From Sphingomonas sp. LaA6.9 (GTDB lineage: Bacteria > Pseudomonadota > Alphaproteobacteria > Sphingomonadales > Sphingomonadaceae): a stretch of 64,000 nucleotides of DNA. The stretch spans positions 124,001-188,000 of the forward strand of contig NZ_JAKVIO010000001.1 of NCBI RefSeq assembly GCF_022601895.1. The letters are read 5' to 3'. Made by a program: the position numbers and the translations under genes. Below are positions 43,830 through 52,255 of the stretch, piece by piece. The notes under the pieces were generated by a model. The model saw only the letters and a program-made list of their open reading frames with translations, was not told where the DNA came from and made no database searches. The first letter of the stretch is position 1. Every line of letters starts with the position of its first letter.

Positions 43830-45386
43830 TCAGTCGAAGCTGAAGCCCGGCGCCGCGGCGGCGCCATCGGATTTGCCCTGTGCTGGGGCGACGGCGACGC
43901 GTTCCGGCGCGGGCGCCAGTGGTGCCGGGCCACGATTGCCCGGTGCGGGAAGCGCGGCGCTCGGATCGTGTGGCGTCATGCCCGGCTCGACCGTCCGGGG
44001 TGCTGCCGATTTGGGCGCCGGACGTTTTGCACCCGAGGTGCCTTCAAATGTCTGCCCCAGCAGGAAGGTCTCGGCATCGTTGGTGCCGCGATAGCCGTCG
44101 GTCGGCAACGCGATCTGGTTCGCCGAAACGGGCTTCACCAGATAGGGCGTGACGACGATCATGAGTTCAGATTCCGAGCGCTTGAACCGCTTGGAGCGGA
44201 ACAACGCGCCGAGGACCGGCAGATCGCCCAGAAAGGGCGTCTTGTCGACCGAGTTGTTGTGGTTGCTGCTCAGCAATCCGCCGATCATGAAGCTCTGACC
44301 CGAACCCAGTTCGACCGTCGTTTCGGCACGACGCGTGGTGATGCCCGGTATCGTGAAGCCTTCCAGCCTGACCGAGCCCGCATCCGACAATTGCGATACT
44401 TCGGGGCGCACGCGCATCGAGATACGCCCATCGGCAAGCACGATTGGCGTGAAAGCAAGGCTGACGCCATATTGCTTGTACTCGATCGAAATCGATCCCA
44501 GGCCCTCGCTGATCGGGATCGGGATTTCGCCACCGGCAAGGAAGCTTGCGGTTTCGCCCGAAAGCGCGGTCAGATTGGGGTTGGCCAGCGTACTGACGAG
44601 GCCATCGGTTTCGGCGAGGTCGAGCGCGGCCTGGATATCCATTCCCAGGAAACGGTCGATAATGCCCATGGTGCTTCCGATGCCCGTTCCCTTGACCGTC
44701 ACATTGCCGGTGTTGGGATCGACGGTGATCGCATCGGCGCGACCCTGCGTGAAGAAGAAATTGCCGTCGGTCGCGAGCAGATTGACCCCCACCGACTTCA
44801 TGAAATCGCGGCTCACCTCGGCAATACGCACTTGCAGGTTGACCTGAAGCGGCGTCGCGGTGCGCAGGCGCGTGACGACCTGCGTGTTGGCGCCGACAAA
44901 AGCCTGCGCCAGCCTTTCGGCTTCGGCAACGTCATCGGGATTGGCGACGGTGCCGGTAAGCAGCACGAGGCCGTTCATCGGCGTCGCCCTGATCTCCGCA
45001 TCGGGCATGGCGAGCTGGAGCATCGAGTCGACGGTGCCGAAATTCGTGCCGACGCGGACATTCGCGGCATAGACGACCTTGCCGCCGCGCGACGTGGCAT
45101 AAAGGGTGGTCTCGCCCGGGCCCTTGGCGAAGATGTAGAGCTGGGTGGGCGAGCGCACCTGGACGTCAGCAATGTTCGAGTCCGCCACGAACAGATCCGA
45201 CATCGGCGATGCGAGGTTCACCAGCGTGCCCCGGCCCGTCGAAAGATTGACCGTGGCGGAGGGCTGCGAGGCCCCACCCGGAGCGGCACCCAGCGGAGCC
45301 GCGGTAGCGATCGCCATGCCCATGGTCAGGGCCGCTGCGAGCGCGCATTCCAGCGAACGCTTCTTGGTCTTGGTCATGAAAGCCAT
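43830..45386 (-). CDS. cpaC: Tad pilus secretin CpaC/RcpA
   Basis: The product is about 518 residues. After a signal peptide come an N-terminal pilus-secretin domain (STGRGTLVNLASPMSDLFVADSNIADVQV), a BON-like domain (TPMNGLVLLTGTVANPDDVAEAERLAQ) and the secretin core (LQVRIAEVSRDFMKSVGVNL, LANPNLTALSGETASFLAGGEIPIPI, RPEVSQL, ETTVELGSGQSFMIGGLLSSNHNNSVDKTPFLGDLPVLGALFRSKRF, ELMIVVTPYLVKP). A Pro/Ala-rich tail follows. It forms the outer-membrane pore for the Tad pilus. The ATG 45386 lies 1 nt after the cpaB stop, with GGGGGGTAAG as ribosome-binding site inside cpaB. Confidence 0.95.
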   Translation of the reverse strand: MAFMTKTKKRSLECALAAALTMGMAIATAAPLGAAPGGASQPSATVNLSTGRGTLVNLASPMSDLFVADSNIADVQVRSPTQLYIFAKGPGETTLYATSRGGKVVYAANVRVGTNFGTVDSMLQLAMPDAEIRATPMNGLVLLTGTVANPDDVAEAERLAQAFVGANTQVVTRLRTATPLQVNLQVRIAEVSRDFMKSVGVNLLATDGNFFFTQGRADAITVDPNTGNVTVKGTGIGSTMGIIDRFLGMDIQAALDLAETDGLVSTLANPNLTALSGETASFLAGGEIPIPISEGLGSISIEYKQYGVSLAFTPIVLADGRISMRVRPEVSQLSDAGSVRLEGFTIPGITTRRAETTVELGSGQSFMIGGLLSSNHNNSVDKTPFLGDLPVLGALFRSKRFKRSESELMIVVTPYLVKPVSANQIALPTDGYRGTNDAETFLLGQTFEGTSGAKRPAPKSAAPRTVEPGMTPHDPSAALPAPGNRGPAPLAPAPERVAVAPAQGKSDGAAAAPGFSFD

Positions 45387-45387
45387 G

Positions 45388-46380
45388 TCACTTACCCCCC
45401 ACCGAAACTTCGGTGACATTGTTGCCACGGGCAACGCGAACCACTGGGCCGGAGAACGTCACGCTCCCCGAGACCGCTGAAGAACCACCTGAATTCTCGC
45501 TCTTTTGCGAGGGCACCGTGCGGCGCTGGAAGCGCGACACATCGGCGCCGGTGACGAAGGTGGTGGCACCGTCATTCGGGCGTGATGCGACAGCGAGCAG
45601 CATCTGCTTGTCCGCCTTGGGATCGCCGCCCTCGGGCACCTTGACCTCGCCCGCGGCAATCGCACGCTCGAGATCGGCCTCATTGTCGGCAATCGAGCGG
45701 AGCGAGAGCGAGAGCTGGCCGATCGTCTGCGCGACCGCAATCTTCTCGGCGATGCGCGGCGTCGTCTCGAGCGTCACCGTCGAGAACGTCGTGACCTCGG
45801 TCTTGCCTTCCTCGTTGGTCGGCACGGTCCGCTGATCGGTCGCAAGCACGCGCAGGTTGCTGATGATCGTCTCCGACGCCTTGAGCTCGGGACCATCGCC
45901 GCTGACGCTCTGCGTGAGCACCAGGTCGATTCGGTCACCCGGGAAGACGAAGCCGGCGACGCCGCTCTGGGCAGACACCGAAACCGTCACTGCGCGCATG
46001 CCCGGGCCGAGCGCCGCAGCGAGGAAGCCGCGATCGCCGGGCTTGACGAGCGCGCCCTGCGTGATCGGCTGGCCAGCGGTTATGGCGTAGCGCACCACCG
46101 TTCCGGCCAGGTTCCCCATCTCGGTTTCACCCTCGATGTAATAGGCGCTCTGAACGAGATCCTTGGGCCAGGGCTGATAGCGGAAGCTGTCAGGCCCGAT
46201 GATCGTACCGACGGGCAGCGCGCGCGTCGCGACGAGCACCTTCGGTCCGGTTGGTTCGGGCGCAGCGGCTGCTACGGCCTGCGGCGCGGATGCGCCGCTG
46301 AACATGTTCTTGGCCATGATGGCGGTGACCGCTGCGATCACGAGCGCGCCAACCAGCAATGCGATCTTTTTGACATCCAT
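45388..46380 (-). CDS. cpaB: Flp pilus assembly protein CpaB
   Basis: The product is 330 residues. An N-terminal anchor helix (VKKIALLVGALVIAAVTAIMA) and an Ala/Pro linker are followed by a SAF domain (VLVATRALPVGTIIGPDSFRYQPWPKDLVQSAYYI) and the RcpC/CpaB region (FLAAALGPGMRAVTVSVSAQSGVAGFVFPGDRIDLVLTQSV). It links the inner-membrane platform to the secretin in Tad pilus systems. The ATG at 46380 has AGGAGG about 11 nt upstream. It is followed immediately by cpaC and preceded by cpaA. Confidence 0.93.
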   Translation of the reverse strand: MDVKKIALLVGALVIAAVTAIMAKNMFSGASAPQAVAAAAPEPTGPKVLVATRALPVGTIIGPDSFRYQPWPKDLVQSAYYIEGETEMGNLAGTVVRYAITAGQPITQGALVKPGDRGFLAAALGPGMRAVTVSVSAQSGVAGFVFPGDRIDLVLTQSVSGDGPELKASETIISNLRVLATDQRTVPTNEEGKTEVTTFSTVTLETTPRIAEKIAVAQTIGQLSLSLRSIADNEADLERAIAAGEVKVPEGGDPKADKQMLLAVASRPNDGATTFVTGADVSRFQRRTVPSQKSENSGGSSAVSGSVTFSGPVVRVARGNNVTEVSVGGK

Positions 46381-46430
46381 GACGACAATCGCCTCCTGAG
46401 CCGGGCCCCCCATCGGCCCGCCATATTTGA

Positions 46431-46904
46431 TCAAGCAAAATGGTTAAGATAAGGTTGGGTCATTACCCAAAACCCTCCCGCTGCAATCGCAACGCCGTAG
46501 GGAACCTCGATATTTGTCTGCAATTTGCGTAGCTTGTGGTAAATCAGCATGGTTGCGGTAAGTACGCCGCCGCCGATCGCCATGACGAACAACATGGTGA
46601 AAAGTTCGTCGAGCGGCAGCCACAGCGCGAGCGCGCCGAGCATTTTCACGTCGCCGCCGCCCATCGCTCCGATCGCAAACAGGCCGGCAAAGACGCCAAA
46701 GACCGCGAGGGCGATTCCGAACTGGATTGCCATGTCGGGCCAGAGCGCATAGCCGTTCGCCCACCAGAACAGGGGGGCGAGCAAGGCTATGGCACCATTG
46801 AGCCAGTTGTCGATCTGGCGGCGCCTGACATCGGTGAATGCCGCGAGCAGCATCAGGCCGCCCAGCGCAACCACCAGAATGTGCGAGAATAGTCCCCCTG
46901 TCAT
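46431..46904 (-). CDS. cpaA: Tad-type prepilin peptidase CpaA
   Basis: This 157-residue short prepilin peptidase (A24 family) lacks the N-methylation domain. Its catalytic aspartates lie in FTDVRRRQIDNWL and in GGGDVKMLGALAL (GxGD-type motif), within a multi-helix membrane protein. It cleaves the leader of Flp pilins. It is the first visible gene of the operon. No pilin (flp/pilA) gene is found upstream, where a divergent hydrolase begins only 47 nt away. Confidence 0.92.
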   Translation of the reverse strand: MTGGLFSHILVVALGGLMLLAAFTDVRRRQIDNWLNGAIALLAPLFWWANGYALWPDMAIQFGIALAVFGVFAGLFAIGAMGGGDVKMLGALALWLPLDELFTMLFVMAIGGGVLTATMLIYHKLRKLQTNIEVPYGVAIAAGGFWVMTQPYLNHFA

Positions 46905-46951
46905 AGGAAGGAGGCTAGACGCTATGCCTTACGAAACCGTAACCAAGTCGT

Positions 46952-47905
46952 ATGGAAACCATTATCTTTAACCGTCGCGCGATCCCGGCGGGCGCGGTCA
47001 ACCGGCGGGAGGACGCCGGCGACGGCTGGCCGCTCAGAACATTCGAGTGGCCCGTGGAGGTCGGCGTGCCCCGCGGAACGATGTTGTTCCAGGGAGGTCG
47101 CGGCGACATTTTCGAGAAATATCTCGAGGCGTTCGATCACTGGCATCGCAGGGGCTGGCATATCGCGAGTTTCGACTGGCGCGGTCAGGGCGGTTCGGGG
47201 CGTCTCGCTGCGGATCCGCATGTCGGGCATGTCGAGGATTTCGCGACGTGGGTGGACGAGCTTGCCGAGCGTTTCGCTGCGCTCAAGGCAAGAACGCCGG
47301 AGCCGCACGTCGTCGTCGCGCATTCGATGGGCGGGCATATCGTCCTGCGCGCGCTGATCGAGCGCCGTATTGCGCCCGATGCGGTCGTCCTCGTCGCGCC
47401 GATGCTCGGATTGCGCAGCACGCCGTTTTCGCAGCGCATGGCGGCGTGGATCGCACGCCTGATGACGCGGATTGGAAGGCCCGAACGTCCCGCCTGGAAG
47501 GCGAACGAACGTCCCGCGCTTCCGGGCGCGTCGCGGCAAAAATTCCTGACGCACAGTATCGAACGCTATGACGACGAGCTCTGGTGGAAGGAGCAGAGGC
47601 CCGAACTGATATTGGGGCCGCCAAGCTGGCAATGGCTCGCCGCCGCCTATCGCTCGACGCTCGACAGCTTCGCGCCGGGGCGCCTGGAAAGCGTGAACGT
47701 GCCTATCCTGCTGCTCTGCGCCGAGGATGACCAGCTGGTCAGCCCGCCGGCGACGATCGAGGCCGCGTCGCGATTGCCCGATGCGCGGCTGATCCGTTTC
47801 GGGGCGGAATCGGCACATGAAATCCTGCGCGAGGCCGATCCTGTGCGCGAGCGCGCGCTTGGCGAGATCGACCGGTTTCTGGAGGAAAGGGCTGCGGCCC
47901 GGTGA
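46952..47905 (+). CDS. Alpha/beta hydrolase (monoacylglycerol lipase-like)
   Basis: The product is 317 residues. It has a lysophospholipase/monoacylglycerol lipase-like layout with an oxyanion segment (GTMLFQGGRGDIFEKYLE), FDWRGQGGSGR, the nucleophile elbow VVAHSMGGHIVLR, an acid in LLLCAEDDQLVSP and a His in AESAHEILRE. It likely cleaves acyl esters in the cytoplasm; substrate unknown. It is divergent from cpaA, and its stop overlaps the next start by 4 nt (GTGA), so it is translationally coupled to the FAD-dependent oxidoreductase. Confidence 0.9.
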   Translation: METIIFNRRAIPAGAVNRREDAGDGWPLRTFEWPVEVGVPRGTMLFQGGRGDIFEKYLEAFDHWHRRGWHIASFDWRGQGGSGRLAADPHVGHVEDFATWVDELAERFAALKARTPEPHVVVAHSMGGHIVLRALIERRIAPDAVVLVAPMLGLRSTPFSQRMAAWIARLMTRIGRPERPAWKANERPALPGASRQKFLTHSIERYDDELWWKEQRPELILGPPSWQWLAAAYRSTLDSFAPGRLESVNVPILLLCAEDDQLVSPPATIEAASRLPDARLIRFGAESAHEILREADPVRERALGEIDRFLEERAAAR

Positions 47906-48990
47906 AGCACTGCGACATTGCCATTATCGGTGCCGGCATTGCCGGCGCCAGCCTTGCGGCCGAGATCGGGTCGCAGGCGCGCGTCATCATGCTCGAGGCC
48001 GAGGACCGGCCGGGCTTTCACGCGACCGGGCGTTCGGCGGCGTTCTGGAGCGAGACCTATGGCGGTGCCGGCGTCCAGCCGCTGACCTCGGCATCGGGGC
48101 CAGCGCTCAACGAAGGCGGCTTTCTGTCGCCGATGGGATCATTGCACATCGGCCGCGCGGCCGACCGGCCGAGGATCGACGCCTTGCTGGCGGAGTTCGA
48201 GGGCACGGGCATCGCGCTGATCGAGGTTGATCCGGCATCGCTGATACCCGGCCTTCGGGCGGAGTGGATGCTTGGCGTGCACGAGCCGAGTTGCTCCTAT
48301 ATCGATGTCGCGGGGCTGCATGCCGCGTGTCTTTCGGTTGCGCGCAGTTCCGGCGTCGAGCTTCTGTGTCGCGCCGGCTTGCGTGGCGCGAAGCGTGAAG
48401 GTGCGGGCTGGCTGCTCGATACGGCCGCTGGTCCGGTTCGCGCAGGGATCATCATCGACGCCGCGGGTGCCTGGGCCGACCATGTTGCCGAAATGGCAGG
48501 CGTGCCGCCGATTGGAATCACCGCCTTTCGTCGGACCATGGCGCAGATACGGACCGAACCGCTCGCGCCCGAGGGATTGCCGCATGTCGCGGACATTGGC
48601 GGTACATTCTATTTCAAGCCCGAGCCGGGCGGCCGGCTCTGGCTCACCCCGCACGACGAGATCCCGACCGAGCCTTGCGATACTGCCCCCGAGGAAATCG
48701 ACGTCGCGGTCGCGATCGATCGTTTCGAAGGCGTCGTCGACTGGCGCGTCGCCGCGGTCGAGCACAAATGGGCAGGGCTGCGGAGCTTTGCGCCCGACCG
48801 GCAACCTGTCTATGGCTTCGATCCGCACGAACCGGGTTTCTTCTGGTGCGCGGGGCAGGGGGGCTTCGGCATCCAGACCGCGCCCGCCGCGGCGCGGCTG
48901 GCAGCAGCGCTGTTGCTTGGCATTACGCCCGAAGCGAGCGTCCGGCACATCGACGCATCGGTCTACGCGCCCGACCGTTTCTTGCGATGA
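47902..48990 (+). CDS. FAD-dependent oxidoreductase (DAO family)
   Basis: The product is 362 residues starting at GTG 47902 inside the preceding stop. The N-terminal Rossmann motif is CDIAIIGAGIAGASLAAEIG, followed by the FAD-contacting LEAEDRPGFHATGRSAAFWSETYGG. The C-terminal FAD motif is GFFWCAGQGGFGIQTAPAAARLAAALL. This layout fits D-amino-acid oxidase/glycine oxidase-type flavoproteins. It may act on an amino acid or related amine. No signal peptide is seen. The tight coupling to the hydrolase suggests a shared but unidentified role. Confidence 0.9.
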   Translation: MKHCDIAIIGAGIAGASLAAEIGSQARVIMLEAEDRPGFHATGRSAAFWSETYGGAGVQPLTSASGPALNEGGFLSPMGSLHIGRAADRPRIDALLAEFEGTGIALIEVDPASLIPGLRAEWMLGVHEPSCSYIDVAGLHAACLSVARSSGVELLCRAGLRGAKREGAGWLLDTAAGPVRAGIIIDAAGAWADHVAEMAGVPPIGITAFRRTMAQIRTEPLAPEGLPHVADIGGTFYFKPEPGGRLWLTPHDEIPTEPCDTAPEEIDVAVAIDRFEGVVDWRVAAVEHKWAGLRSFAPDRQPVYGFDPHEPGFFWCAGQGGFGIQTAPAAARLAAALLLGITPEASVRHIDASVYAPDRFLR

Positions 48991-49135
48991 CATTGCTTTA
49001 CGATTGTGCGCTGGCGCCAGCAAACACAAGGGATTAGCCTCGGTCACGCCTGTCAACCAACGGAGAGTCCGATGGAAGAACGTGATCGAATCGATCCTGA
49101 AGAACGGGCCCGGCGCTCCCGTCGAGGAATAAGGA
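48991..49135. other. Intergenic stretch between convergent genes, no clear gene
   Basis: This 145-nt gap separates the oxidoreductase from the end of rnhA. It contains only short open frames. One frame at 48987 (MTLLYDCALAPANTRD, then stop) resembles the first residues of a glutathione S-transferase, and another ends in KNGPGAPVEE before a stop. They could be gene remnants or chance frames. No terminator-like hairpin with a U-tract was found. Confidence 0.3.
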
Positions 49136-49579
49136 TCAGCGCGCCGCGAGCGCGGCCTCACTGGCCAGCCTGTCGGCGCGCTCATTCTCGGGGTGGCCGG
49201 AATGGCCCTTCACCCATTGCCATTCCACGCGATGCGGTCGCGCGGCGGCAAGCAGCTCCTGCCAGAGGTCGGCATTCTTGACGGGCTTGCGGTCCGCGGT
49301 CTTCCAGCCATTTTTCTGCCAGCCATGGATCCACTTGGTCAGTCCGTCCATCACATAGCGGCTGTCGGTGTGGAGCTTTACCCGGCAGGGGCGCTTGAGC
49401 GCGTTGAGCCCCTCGATCGCAGCCATCAGTTCCATGCGATTGTTGGTCGTATGGGCTTCGCCACCCGACAATTCCTTCTCGCGGTCGCCCATGCGCAGCA
49501 CCACGCCCCAGCCACCGCGACCGGGATTTCCCTTGCACGCGCCGTCGGTGAAGATCTCGACGAAGGAAAGTTCGCTCAT
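49136..49579 (-). CDS. rnhA: Ribonuclease HI
   Basis: This 147-residue enzyme cuts the RNA strand of RNA-DNA hybrids. The catalytic acidic residues are visible: D12 in [13 protein letters not shown]50 in [14 protein letters not shown]72 in [12 protein letters not shown], and the Asp in [12 protein letters not shown] near the C-terminus. The basic handle ([21 protein letters not shown]) is present. Its start overlaps the thrB stop by 4 nt (ATGA), giving the alphaproteobacterial ispH-thrB-rnhA operon. Confidence 0.98.
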   Translation of the reverse strand: MSELSFVEIFTDGACKGNPGRGGWGVVLRMGDREKELSGGEAHTTNNRMELMAAIEGLNALKRPCRVKLHTDSRYVMDGLTKWIHGWQKNGWKTADRKPVKNADLWQELLAAARPHRVEWQWVKGHSGHPENERADRLASEAALAAR

Positions 49580-50544
49580 GCCAGCGATTTGAACCGGTGC
49601 CCGAGATCGGGATCATAGACCTTCACCCGACGCCAATAAGCGAGCGGATCCTTGCGCGTTACGAGAGCGTCGGCGGGGGTATTGAGCCAGTCCCATGCCC
49701 GTGAAAGGAAGAAGCGCACGCACGCGCCCGTCGCGAGCGCATTAAATTCGGCCCTTTCGTGACTGCTCAGCGGAATCGTCTGTTCATAGCCGCGAATAAG
49801 CGCATCCCCGATCGCGGGATTGAATTTGCGCCCGCTCGCATCGAACGCCCAGGCGCTGTGCATCACTGCAAGGTCGTACGCCCGGATGTCAGTGCAGGCG
49901 AAATAGAAGTCGATCAGGCCGCTTACCTCATCGCCGCGCATCAGCACATTGTCGGGGAAAAGGTCTGCGTGAATGGTGCCTTGCGGGAGCTCCTCATGAA
50001 ACCATCCGGAGAGCAGATCTTCGATGGTAAAGCCCACATCGTCGTAAAGGTCAGGCGCCATCTCGTTAAGGGCGTGGCCGCATCGCTCGAACAAGGGATA
50101 CCAGGTATTGAGTCCCATCGAATTGGCGCGGGTGAGGGGAAAGTCGGCAAGCGCCGCATGCATCCGGCCCATCGCCGCACCCGCCGCCTGCGCCTGCGTA
50201 ACCGTGGGATGCGACACCGACACGCCGGGCAGAAACTCTATCAGGCAGGCAGGGCGTCCTTCGAGAACATGAATCGCTTCGCCTGAACGGTCGCGTACGG
50301 AGCACGGAACCGGCATGTCGCGCGCGGCGAGATGATCCAGCAGTGCCATGAAATAGGGCAGGTCGTCCGCAGAGACCCGCTTCTCGTATAGCGTCAGGAT
50401 GAAGCGGCCGCTGGTCGTGTCGACCAGATAGTTCGAATTCTCCACGCCTTCTGCAATGCCCTTGGCCGAGACGAGTTCGCCGACGTCGAAGCGCGCGAGA
50501 AAGTCGCCGAGGGCTTCGGCGGAGACCTGGGTGTAGACAGCCAT
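49576..50544 (-). CDS. thrB: Homoserine kinase (APH-fold type II ThrB)
   Basis: This 322-residue choline-kinase/aminoglycoside-phosphotransferase-fold protein is used by alphaproteobacteria and pseudomonads as homoserine kinase in threonine synthesis. Typical elements are [43 protein letters not shown], the catalytic loop [14 protein letters not shown], the Mg-binding [20 protein letters not shown] and a C-terminal [10 protein letters not shown]. It overlaps the ispH stop by 1 nt and the rnhA start by 4 nt, indicating translational coupling in this operon. Confidence 0.96.
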   Translation of the reverse strand: MAVYTQVSAEALGDFLARFDVGELVSAKGIAEGVENSNYLVDTTSGRFILTLYEKRVSADDLPYFMALLDHLAARDMPVPCSVRDRSGEAIHVLEGRPACLIEFLPGVSVSHPTVTQAQAAGAAMGRMHAALADFPLTRANSMGLNTWYPLFERCGHALNEMAPDLYDDVGFTIEDLLSGWFHEELPQGTIHADLFPDNVLMRGDEVSGLIDFYFACTDIRAYDLAVMHSAWAFDASGRKFNPAIGDALIRGYEQTIPLSSHERAEFNALATGACVRFFLSRAWDWLNTPADALVTRKDPLAYWRRVKVYDPDLGHRFKSLA

Positions 50545-51503
50545 CAGGCCGCTTCGAGGCCGCGGGGCAGCTTGAAGGCGATGTCCTCGACCGCGTTCGT
50601 CACCTCGCGTTCGACGACGTCATAGACCTCGCCGATCCGGTCCACGACCTCGCGGACGAGCAGTTCGGGGGCGGACGCCCCTGCGGTCAGGCCGAGCGTC
50701 GCAACGTCCTTGAGCCATTCGAAGTCGATATCGCTCGCGCGCTGGATCAGGCGTGCGCGCACCCCCTCGCGCTCGGCGACTTCGACGAGGCGGAGCGAGT
50801 TGGAGGAATTGGGCGCGCCGATCACGAGCACTGCATCGCAGGATGCGGCGATGGACTTCACCGCAGCCTGACGGTTCGAGGTGGCATAGCAGATATCCTC
50901 GCCGCGCGGCGCCTGGATCGCAGGGAACCGTTCGCCGAGCGCACGCACGATTTCAGCGGTGTCATCCACCGACAGGGTCGTTTGTGTCAGGAAGGCAAGC
51001 GCGTCGGGATCGGCCGGGTTGAGCGCCACCGCGTCCTCGACGGTCTCGACCAGGGTCATCGACCCTTCGGGCACCTGCCCGAATGTACCGATCACCTCGG
51101 GATGGCCCTTGTGCCCGATGAAGAGGATGTGGCGCCCCGTTGCGACCAGTCTTTCGGCCTGGCGGTGCACCTTCGAGACCAGCGGGCAGGTTGCGTCGAG
51201 ATAGTTGAGACCGCGTTCGGCGGCTTTAGCCGGGACGATCTTGGGCACGCCATGCGCCGAAAAGACGACGGGTACGTCGTCGGGCACCTCGTCGAGTTCC
51301 TCGACGAAGATCGCGCCCTTGGCCTTGAGGGTGTCGACGACGAATTTGTTGTGCACGATCTCGTGCCGGACATAGACCGGCGCGCCATATTTTTCGATTG
51401 CGAGCTCGACGATGCGGATTGCGCGATCGACGCCAGCGCAAAAGCCGCGGGGGGCGGCGATGAGCAGGTTCATGCGGGGACGGGATACGGCGTTTTCAGT
51501 CAT
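50544..51503 (-). CDS. ispH: 4-hydroxy-3-methylbut-2-enyl diphosphate reductase
   Basis: The product is 319 residues. This iron-sulfur enzyme makes IPP and DMAPP in the last step of the MEP isoprenoid pathway. The three cluster-binding cysteines are present: C22 in [13 protein letters not shown]106 in [12 protein letters not shown], and one near residue 205 in [12 protein letters not shown]. The active-site elements [17 protein letters not shown] and [12 protein letters not shown] match the family. It is the first gene of the ispH-thrB-rnhA operon. Confidence 0.98.
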   Translation of the reverse strand: MTENAVSRPRMNLLIAAPRGFCAGVDRAIRIVELAIEKYGAPVYVRHEIVHNKFVVDTLKAKGAIFVEELDEVPDDVPVVFSAHGVPKIVPAKAAERGLNYLDATCPLVSKVHRQAERLVATGRHILFIGHKGHPEVIGTFGQVPEGSMTLVETVEDAVALNPADPDALAFLTQTTLSVDDTAEIVRALGERFPAIQAPRGEDICYATSNRQAAVKSIAASCDAVLVIGAPNSSNSLRLVEVAEREGVRARLIQRASDIDFEWLKDVATLGLTAGASAPELLVREVVDRIGEVYDVVEREVTNAVEDIAFKLPRGLEAA

Positions 51504-51613
51504 CTCGCGGACGCCTCTACGCCATTGTGCTGGGCTGCGAAAGTCGCTTCCTCTTGTCCGTTGCGCTCTTGGCTGGCAAACGTGCGCTCCGTCATAGTTT
51601 TGAGGATCCGTCT

Positions 51614-52255
51614 GTGCCCAGTCTGAAGCCGCTATTTGTCTGCACTGCTCTGCTCGCGCTTTCGGCCTGCGCCGGTCAGGAAAACGAGATCAAGGAAGGC
51701 GGCATCGCGGCCGTGCGTTCGGCGTGTCCGGGCGTTGGCGTCCCCGCGCATGCTGGCGATATCACCCTCTTCAATCCGGCGACCAGCCGCGACGCGAGCG
51801 CGATCGACGTGGTGGCGGCGATCACCAATGTGCGCACGACCTGCGACGATGCGGGCGCAGAGATCGTCGCCAATGCGACCTTCGATGTGATCGCGACGCG
51901 CAGCAATGCCAGCGGCGCGCGCGAGGTGGTGCTTCCCTATTTCTCGACTGTTCTGCGCGGTGGCCGCGCGGTCGTATCGAAGCGGCTCGGTCGTATCGCG
52001 GTGCGTTTCGAAGATGGCCAGACCCGCGCGCAGACGAGCGGCGCGGCAAGCGCCTCGATCAATCGCGCGGCGGCGACGCTGCCCGAGGATATCGAGCAGC
52101 GTCTCACGCGCCGCCGTAAGGCGGGCGACGCCGATGCCGCGATCGATCCGATGTCGATTCCCGAAGTCCGCGACGCGGTGTCGCGTGCGACCTTCGAACT
52201 GCTCGTGGGCTTCCAGCTCACCAGTGAGCAGCTTCAGTATAATGCCACGCGCTGA
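51614..52255 (+). CDS. Lipoprotein of unknown function
   Basis: The product is 213 residues starting at GTG 51614, with TGAGGA 7 nt upstream. The first residues ([19 protein letters not shown]) form a lipoprotein signal with lipobox LSAC. The mature part holds an [25 protein letters not shown] segment with possible beta structure and a charged C-terminal helix region. This is a common sphingomonad hypothetical lipoprotein of unknown role. The frame is open upstream to 51527, but the lipobox fixes the start. Its 3' end overlaps the next gene by 14 nt. Confidence 0.8.
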   Translation: MPSLKPLFVCTALLALSACAGQENEIKEGGIAAVRSACPGVGVPAHAGDITLFNPATSRDASAIDVVAAITNVRTTCDDAGAEIVANATFDVIATRSNASGAREVVLPYFSTVLRGGRAVVSKRLGRIAVRFEDGQTRAQTSGAASASINRAAATLPEDIEQRLTRRRKAGDADAAIDPMSIPEVRDAVSRATFELLVGFQLTSEQLQYNATR

